Of a stretch of DNA of 64,000 nucleotides, positions 59,068-64,000 are shown piece by piece (position 1 is the stretch's first letter; each line of letters begins with the position of its first letter). Both the position numbers and the translations under genes were made by a program. The DNA is from Streptomyces sp. AC512_CC834 (lineage in GTDB: Bacteria; Actinomycetota; Actinomycetes; Streptomycetales; Streptomycetaceae): assembly GCF_019049325.1 (NCBI RefSeq), contig NZ_JAGMUO010000065.1, forward strand, positions 248,001 to 312,000, written 5' to 3'. The notes beneath the pieces are model-generated. The model did no database searches and was not told where the DNA came from. It was given only the letters and a program-made list of their open reading frames with translations.

Positions 59068-60555
59068 TCAGCTCCAGGCCCGGCGTTCCTGCCCGTGGGG
59101 GTCGTCGATCTGCGTCCACTCCGTGTCGATGCGCATCGTGGCCCGGCGCCCGGTGTCGTACGGGTCCCAGCCGGGGTCGCCGGTCCTCGCGAACCGGATC
59201 CAGGCCGCGTGGGTGCGGGTGGCGAGGTCCGCGGGGGGTTCGCCGGGGCCGAGGAGACCGGCGGGTCCGTACAGCTCGGGCAGGCGGGTCCGGTCGAAGA
59301 CGAAGGGCAGCTCCATCGTGTGGGTGGCGCCGAGCTGTCCGTCCAGGCCCTGGGAGCGCCACGCGAACTCGTAGGCGTGGGTGGCGGACGCGGAGTGTGC
59401 CGCGTGTGCGTCGGCCAGGGCCCTGCTGCCGACGCCGAACAGGGCGTCGCCCATGACGGCGGAGCGCAGTTCGCCGAAGGACGCGTCGGGGCGGGCCTTG
59501 CGGTACGTCTCGACCAGCCGCGCCGGATCCGGGTGCGACTGGGCCGCCGCCGCGTCGACGTCTTCGGCGCGTGAGGTGGCGTACCGGCCGGCGGGAGCCA
59601 GGTAGAGGTTTCCCTCTTCGGTGGTGGTCCCGACGAGCAGGTCGACGTCCGCGCCGAGGCCGGCGGCGACGGATGCGGCGGGCTGGGTGTCGAGGACCAG
59701 GCTGAAGGGGCTGAGGCCGATCAGCGGGTCACGGTGCGTCCTGGTCCGCAGGTCGATGCCCGCGAGGCCGGCGGCGGCCTCGACCAGGCGTTCGTCGGGG
59801 ATCTCGGCGAAGGCGCCGGCCTGGGGTGCGACGCCCAGGGCTTCGGCCGCCGCGCCGGTGACGCGGGCGGCCTGCTCGGTGGTGAACGCGCCCAGGCCGC
59901 TGCCGCTCTGGACGATCGCCCGGCGAAAGAGGCCGGCGGCCCCCGGGGTGGCGAGGACACCGCCGACGACGGTCGCGCCGGCCGACTGGCCGAAGAGGGT
60001 GACACGGTGCGGGTCGCCGCCGAAGGCCGCGATGTTCTCCCGCACCCAGCGCAGCGCGGCGACGACGTCCAGCAGGCCGCGGTTGGCGGGCGCTCCGGGC
60101 AGGTCGAGGAACCCGGCGATGCCCAGCCGGTAGTTCAGGGTGACGAGGACGACGCCGTCCCGGGCGAAGGCGGAGCCGTCGTACATCGGGGACCGTGTCG
60201 ATCCGGCGACGGATCCCCCGCCGTGGACGAAGACCATGACGGGCAGCCCGCCGCTCCCGGCCTCGGGCGTCCAGACGTTGACGGTGAGGTAATCGTCGCC
60301 GCGTGACCAGCCGGGGCCGAAGTAGGGGGACATGTCGACACTGCCCAGCCGTCGCTCGGACTGCGGCGCGCTCGGACCGGGCCGGGTGGCGTCCCGTACA
60401 CCGTCCCAGGGAGCGTGCGGCCGGGGCGGTGCGAACCGGCCGGCACCGAGCGGAGGTGCCGCGTAGGGGATGTCGAGGAAGGCGGCGGTGCCGTCCTGGC
60501 GGATGCCTCGTACGGCGCCCCTGGCCGTGGTCACGACGGGGTGGTGGTGATTCAC
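59068..60555 (-). CDS. Type-B carboxylesterase
   Basis: A 495-aa carboxylesterase/para-nitrobenzyl-esterase-like hydrolase. The nucleophile elbow is LFGQSAGAT, the oxyanion hole is VFVHGGG, the acid is likely in TTEEGN and the catalytic His is in GATHTMELPFVF. There is no signal peptide. GTG at 60555 is chosen, with GGAAAGG upstream; a longer N-terminus is poorly conserved. It converges on the SDR at 58330 with 3 bp between stops, and lies 42 bp downstream of the metallo-hydrolase in the same direction. The short gap contains GCTCAGC direct repeats. Confidence 0.88.
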   Translation of the reverse strand: MNHHHPVVTTARGAVRGIRQDGTAAFLDIPYAAPPLGAGRFAPPRPHAPWDGVRDATRPGPSAPQSERRLGSVDMSPYFGPGWSRGDDYLTVNVWTPEAGSGGLPVMVFVHGGGSVAGSTRSPMYDGSAFARDGVVLVTLNYRLGIAGFLDLPGAPANRGLLDVVAALRWVRENIAAFGGDPHRVTLFGQSAGATVVGGVLATPGAAGLFRRAIVQSGSGLGAFTTEQAARVTGAAAEALGVAPQAGAFAEIPDERLVEAAAGLAGIDLRTRTHRDPLIGLSPFSLVLDTQPAASVAAGLGADVDLLVGTTTEEGNLYLAPAGRYATSRAEDVDAAAAQSHPDPARLVETYRKARPDASFGELRSAVMGDALFGVGSRALADAHAAHSASATHAYEFAWRSQGLDGQLGATHTMELPFVFDRTRLPELYGPAGLLGPGEPPADLATRTHAAWIRFARTGDPGWDPYDTGRRATMRIDTEWTQIDDPHGQERRAWS

Positions 60556-60597
60556 TTCTGCTGCCTTTCCGGCGCTCTCAGCGCAGCTCAGCACTGC

Positions 60598-61512
60598 TCA
60601 GCGCTGCTCGGTGTACGGGGTGAAGGGCGCCCAGCCCTTGATGGCGAACTTGTCCGCGTCGCGCGTGACCTCGGCGGCTCCGTGGCCGCCCAGGTGGGCG
60701 GGGAAGACGAGGGCGTTGTGGTCGGCGGCCCAGCCCAGGAGCCTGCGGCGGGTGGCACGGGCCGCCGCGGGGTCCTCGCAGAAGCAACTGTTGTGGTCCG
60801 GTGCCAGGATCTGCACCGGGCTGTGCAGCAGGTCGCCGACGAACACCGCGCGGTCCGGTCCGCGGTCGAGGGTCAGCACGCTGGAACCGGGGGTGTGGCC
60901 GGGAGCCGCGTCCAGGCGCAGATTGGCGTCGATGCGGTGGCTGCCCTCCCACAGGAGGGTCCGTCCGGCCCGGTGGACGGGGGCCACGCTGTCCTCGAAG
61001 ACGTTCTGGTTGCCGCGGCCGAGCAGCGGTGTGTGACCGTTCTCCGGATTCCAGAAGTCGAAGTCGTCCTTCGGCATCAGATAGGTGGCGTTGGGAAAGG
61101 TGGGAATCCAGTTCCGCCCGTCCAGGCGGGTGTTCCAGCCGACGTGGTCGACGTGGAGATGCGTGTTGATGACGAGGTCCACGTCCTCCGGTTCGACACC
61201 GGCCCGGGAGAGGTTGGCCAGGAAGCCGGTGTCGAGGTGGCTCCAGACCGGCGAGTACGGGCGTTCCTTGTGGTTGCCCACGCCCGTGTCGACCAGGATG
61301 TTCCTGCCCTCGCTGCGCAGCAGCCACGTCTGGATCGCCGAGTTCACGGTGGTGGCCCCGGAATCCAGGAAGTGCGGGGCGAGCCACGGGGAGCTCTTGT
61401 CCCACACCTCTTTCGGGACGTCCGGGAAGAACGTCTCCGGTGCTATGTCAACGGGCCCGAAGTATTCCCTCACCCGTGTGACGGTGACGTTTCCGAGCTC
61501 AATCCGGTCCAT
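60598..61512 (-). CDS. Metallo-beta-lactamase-fold hydrolase
   Basis: A 304-aa zinc hydrolase: THLHVDHVGW near residue 118, APGHTPGSS near 205, an acidic ligand in VFVGDLL and the C-terminal FPAHLGGHG. It is longer than the MBL protein at 24099 and of a different subgroup. The substrate is unknown; it may work with the downstream carboxylesterase on an ester or lactone. ATG at 61512. Confidence 0.83.
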   Translation of the reverse strand: MDRIELGNVTVTRVREYFGPVDIAPETFFPDVPKEVWDKSSPWLAPHFLDSGATTVNSAIQTWLLRSEGRNILVDTGVGNHKERPYSPVWSHLDTGFLANLSRAGVEPEDVDLVINTHLHVDHVGWNTRLDGRNWIPTFPNATYLMPKDDFDFWNPENGHTPLLGRGNQNVFEDSVAPVHRAGRTLLWEGSHRIDANLRLDAAPGHTPGSSVLTLDRGPDRAVFVGDLLHSPVQILAPDHNSCFCEDPAAARATRRRLLGWAADHNALVFPAHLGGHGAAEVTRDADKFAIKGWAPFTPYTEQR

Positions 61513-61663
61513 GACGCTCCTTGCCGCTGCTTGACGAATCGGTCAGTGCCGAGGCCTTCTCGAAACCTAGGAGCGGCCCCGGCGTGCGCGGTATCCGTCA
61601 CGTGACTGCACCCGGGCGCCCGCGCCCACCGGGGCACCCGCCCGCCGCTTGTAGCCTGGGTCC

Positions 61664-64000
61664 GTGGACGAGCGGGAGCCGATCGTGGGCCGGGACGCGG
61701 AACTGGCGCGTCTGCTGCGTACCGCGGCCGGTCCGGTCCCTTCGGCGGACCCGGCGGCGGGCGACCGGGTTCTGCTGGTCGCCGGTGAGGTGGGCACCGG
61801 CAAGAGCACGCTGCTGGACTCCGCGGCGCGCCGGGCCGGGACGGGCGGCGCACGGGTGCTGCGGGCCACCGGCAGCGAGTCGGAGTCGGGCCTCGCGTTC
61901 TCCGCGCTGCATCTGCTGCTGCGGCCGGTGCGCGGCGAGGTGGACGGGCTGCCGACGCGACAGCGCACGGCGCTGCGGGACGCCCTCGGGGCGGGGCGGC
62001 AAGCGGCGTCACCCGATCTGATGCTCCTCGGTGTCGCCGTACTCGACCTGCTTTCCGCCCTGGGCGACCGGGCACCCGTGCTGGTGGTGCTGGACGACGC
62101 GCACTGGCTCGACCGCGCCTCCTTGAACGTGCTGTCGTTCGTCGCCCGACGGCTGGCCGACGAGCCGGTGACGATGCTGGTCGGGACCCGTTCCGGGGAG
62201 CGCCTGCCGGGGTTCGGCCGGCAGGTGCCGACCCTCGCCCTCGGACCGCTCGACGACGCGTCGGCCCACCGCCTGCTGGATCTGCAACCACACAGCCCCA
62301 CCGGTCGGACCAGGGCCCGGATCCTCGAACAGGCGGCAGGCAATCCGCTGGCCCTGGCCGAACTGGCGAGGTCCGCGCGGGACATGGCCGGCATGGCCGG
62401 GATGGCCGCGCGGGTGCCGCCCGTGGGGCCGCTGCCGCTCACCGATCGCCTCGAGCGTGTCTTCGCCGCCCGCCTCGCGGACCTCCCCTCCCTCACCGTC
62501 CGGGCGCTTGTGCTCCTGGCCGCCATGGACACCGTCGACTCCGCGCTCGCCGTCCCGGCCGGGCCGCCGGATGCCGGGGACGAGGTGTGGCTGCCCGCCG
62601 AGCGGGCGGGGCTGGTGCGGCGGGCGGGTCACGGCGTCCGGTTCCGCCACCCGTTGGTGCGGTCCGCCGTGTATCACTCCGCGCCCTTCGACACCCGCCG
62701 CGCCGCACATCTCACCCTCGCCGGGATGCTGGGCGACGAGCCGGACCGGCGGGCCTGGCACCTTGCCGCCGCCGTCACGCACGGGGATCCGGCCGTGTCG
62801 GCGGAGCTCGAGCGGACCGCCGAGCGGGCCCGCCGCCGGGGCGGCCACGCGGCCGCGGCCAAGGCGCTGCAACGCGCCGCGGAACTCGCCCCGGGACGTG
62901 CGGACGGTGCCCGGCTGCTGGTGGCGGCCGCCCGGGCGGCCGTGCTCACCGGAGACATCGCCTGGGTCGACGAACTGGCCGCCGCGGTCCGGGCGCGCAC
63001 GGACGACGCCGCGCTGCTGGCCGACGCCGCCGTGCAGGCGGGGCGGCTGGCCGTCCTGACCGTGCGCCATTCGGTGGTCTTCTCCCGGCTGACCGACGCC
63101 GCCGGGCGGCTGTCCGGCTCGCGGCCCGCCGCCGCACTTGACCTGCTGGCCGGTGCCGCCGTGGTCCGCTTCTACTCGGGCCGGGAGTCCCAGCGGGACC
63201 GTGTCCGGGACCTGTTGCGGCGCCTGCCCGAGGACCCGTCGCACGCCTGGCTGCGCACCTGGGTGAGCGCGGTGTCCGACCCCTTCGACGGCAGGGCCTC
63301 TCTCGTGACCCGACTCGCCCGGTCGGCCGCCGAGTCCGAGGGCCGGCCGGAACGGCTCACCGCGCTCGCCGTCATGGCCTGGCTCCTGGACGAGACTCCG
63401 CTGGCGGTCGGTGCCTTCGACGAGGCGTTCGACCGCTGGGAGTCGCGGGGACCGCTGCCCGAGGGCATGGGCGGCGCGGCGGCCTGGGCCTATCTGGAAC
63501 AGGGGCGGTGGGAGGAGGCCCGCGAGGTCTGCGCCCGCACCGCCGCGACCGGTTCGACGCTCGGCCTCGACCACGCCGTGGCCTGCGCCGCCGCGGTGGA
63601 CGCCACGCTGCTCGCCCTCCAGGGCGACACGGCGGCGGCCCGGGCCCGGGCCGCGGACGCGCTCGACCTGATCGATCCGCTGGAGAGCCGCTCCGTCTCC
63701 GTCTACGCCCGTCGTGCGCTCGGCACCGCAGCGGCCGTCGAAGGCTCCTACGAGGCCGCCTACGACCACCTCCGCCCGGTCTTCACGGCGGACGGCTCAC
63801 CCGTGCACTACCACGCCTCCTACCCGGCTCTCGCGGAGCTGGCCGCCGCCGCTGTGCGCGCGGGCCGGCGCGAGGAGGCCGCCGTGATCGTGGACCGGTG
63901 CTCGCGCGAGCTCGGCCAGAACGCCTCGCCCCGCCTGCGCGCGCTGATCGACCGGGCCCGCGGTCTGCTGGCGGACCCGGCGGACGCCGAGCCGCACTTC
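61664..64000 (+). CDS. Large LuxR-family (LAL) ATPase regulator, N-terminal part
   Basis: Open to the window edge (779 codons), so the C-terminus is missing. An N-terminal AAA-type ATPase has Walker A AGEVGTGKST near residue 45 and Walker B VLVVLDDAHWLD near 138, followed by TPR-like helical repeats. This is the layout of LAL regulators, with a C-terminal LuxR HTH expected beyond the edge. GTG at 61664 starts the conserved EPIVGRDAELARLL block. It is divergent from the metallo-hydrolase gene and may regulate it and the carboxylesterase. The HTH itself cannot be seen. Confidence 0.85.
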   Translation, partial: MDEREPIVGRDAELARLLRTAAGPVPSADPAAGDRVLLVAGEVGTGKSTLLDSAARRAGTGGARVLRATGSESESGLAFSALHLLLRPVRGEVDGLPTRQRTALRDALGAGRQAASPDLMLLGVAVLDLLSALGDRAPVLVVLDDAHWLDRASLNVLSFVARRLADEPVTMLVGTRSGERLPGFGRQVPTLALGPLDDASAHRLLDLQPHSPTGRTRARILEQAAGNPLALAELARSARDMAGMAGMAARVPPVGPLPLTDRLERVFAARLADLPSLTVRALVLLAAMDTVDSALAVPAGPPDAGDEVWLPAERAGLVRRAGHGVRFRHPLVRSAVYHSAPFDTRRAAHLTLAGMLGDEPDRRAWHLAAAVTHGDPAVSAELERTAERARRRGGHAAAAKALQRAAELAPGRADGARLLVAAARAAVLTGDIAWVDELAAAVRARTDDAALLADAAVQAGRLAVLTVRHSVVFSRLTDAAGRLSGSRPAAALDLLAGAAVVRFYSGRESQRDRVRDLLRRLPEDPSHAWLRTWVSAVSDPFDGRASLVTRLARSAAESEGRPERLTALAVMAWLLDETPLAVGAFDEAFDRWESRGPLPEGMGGAAAWAYLEQGRWEEAREVCARTAATGSTLGLDHAVACAAAVDATLLALQGDTAAARARAADALDLIDPLESRSVSVYARRALGTAAAVEGSYEAAYDHLRPVFTADGSPVHYHASYPALAELAAAAVRAGRREEAAVIVDRCSRELGQNASPRLRALIDRARGLLADPADAEPHF

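Noticed and set aside
60575..60610. GCTCAGC direct repeats between the metallo-hydrolase and carboxylesterase genes
   Set aside because: Only three imperfect copies in a 42-bp gap; could be chance, with no array structure to suggest CRISPR or a mobile element.

Overview
The window is high-GC actinobacterial DNA and almost certainly from a Streptomyces. The evidence is strong third-position G/C bias, purine-rich Shine-Dalgarno sites with many GTG starts, DmdR-type iron boxes, and a complete coelichelin-type gene set. It reads as two specialised blocks joined by ordinary chromosomal genes.

Region 1 (1-21.7 kb) is a coelichelin-type hydroxamate siderophore cluster. From left to right it holds the end of the esterase cchJ, half-exporter cchI, trimodular NRPS cchH, half-exporter cchG, binding lipoprotein cchF, ATPase cchE, permeases cchD and cchC, ornithine N5-hydroxylase cchB and, divergently, formyltransferase cchA. 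The NRPS specificity codes can be read as DINYWGGIGK, DFWNIGMVHK and DMENLGLINK, that is formyl-hydroxyornithine, threonine and hydroxyornithine. Iron boxes lie before cchH, cchF, cchE and between cchB and cchA. The two half-exporters have complementary ATP-site defects and so look like one heterodimer.

Region 2 (21.7-33.6 kb) is mixed housekeeping and secretion: a DUF5302 protein, a secreted CocE/NonD hydrolase, a metallo-beta-lactamase-fold hydrolase, a PGPGW membrane protein, a DEAD-box helicase behind a strong leader hairpin, a secreted four-domain sugar-active protein (PA14, propeller, CBM, DUF1080), nadE, and glpF-glpK.

Region 3 (33.6-55.8 kb) is a hypoxia, nitrate and NO island. It has a DevS/OsdK-like two-GAF sensor kinase, a DevR/OsdR-like response regulator, a lone cNMP-binding protein, a PNPOx-like flavoprotein, a flavohemoglobin broken by a single-base shift in a C7 run, a hemerythrin, NarK, an Acg-family nitroreductase, and narGHJI. 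It also has a minus-strand operon of a radical SAM/SPASM protein, a very large membrane-anchored copper nitrite reductase, and a CopD-like membrane protein. GGGnC...GnCCC palindromes resembling DevR boxes recur upstream of several of these genes. The likely logic is nitrate import, nitrate to nitrite (Nar), nitrite to NO (NirK-type fusion), then NO removal (Hmp), all under oxygen/NO-sensing two-component control.

Region 4 (55.8-64 kb) holds two paralogous short-chain dehydrogenases, each close to a divergent regulator (TetR, MmyB-type XRE), a carboxylesterase, a second metallo-beta-lactamase-fold hydrolase, and the 5' part of a large LuxR-type ATPase regulator that runs off the right edge. 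I saw no tRNA, rRNA, CRISPR array, IS element or prophage.
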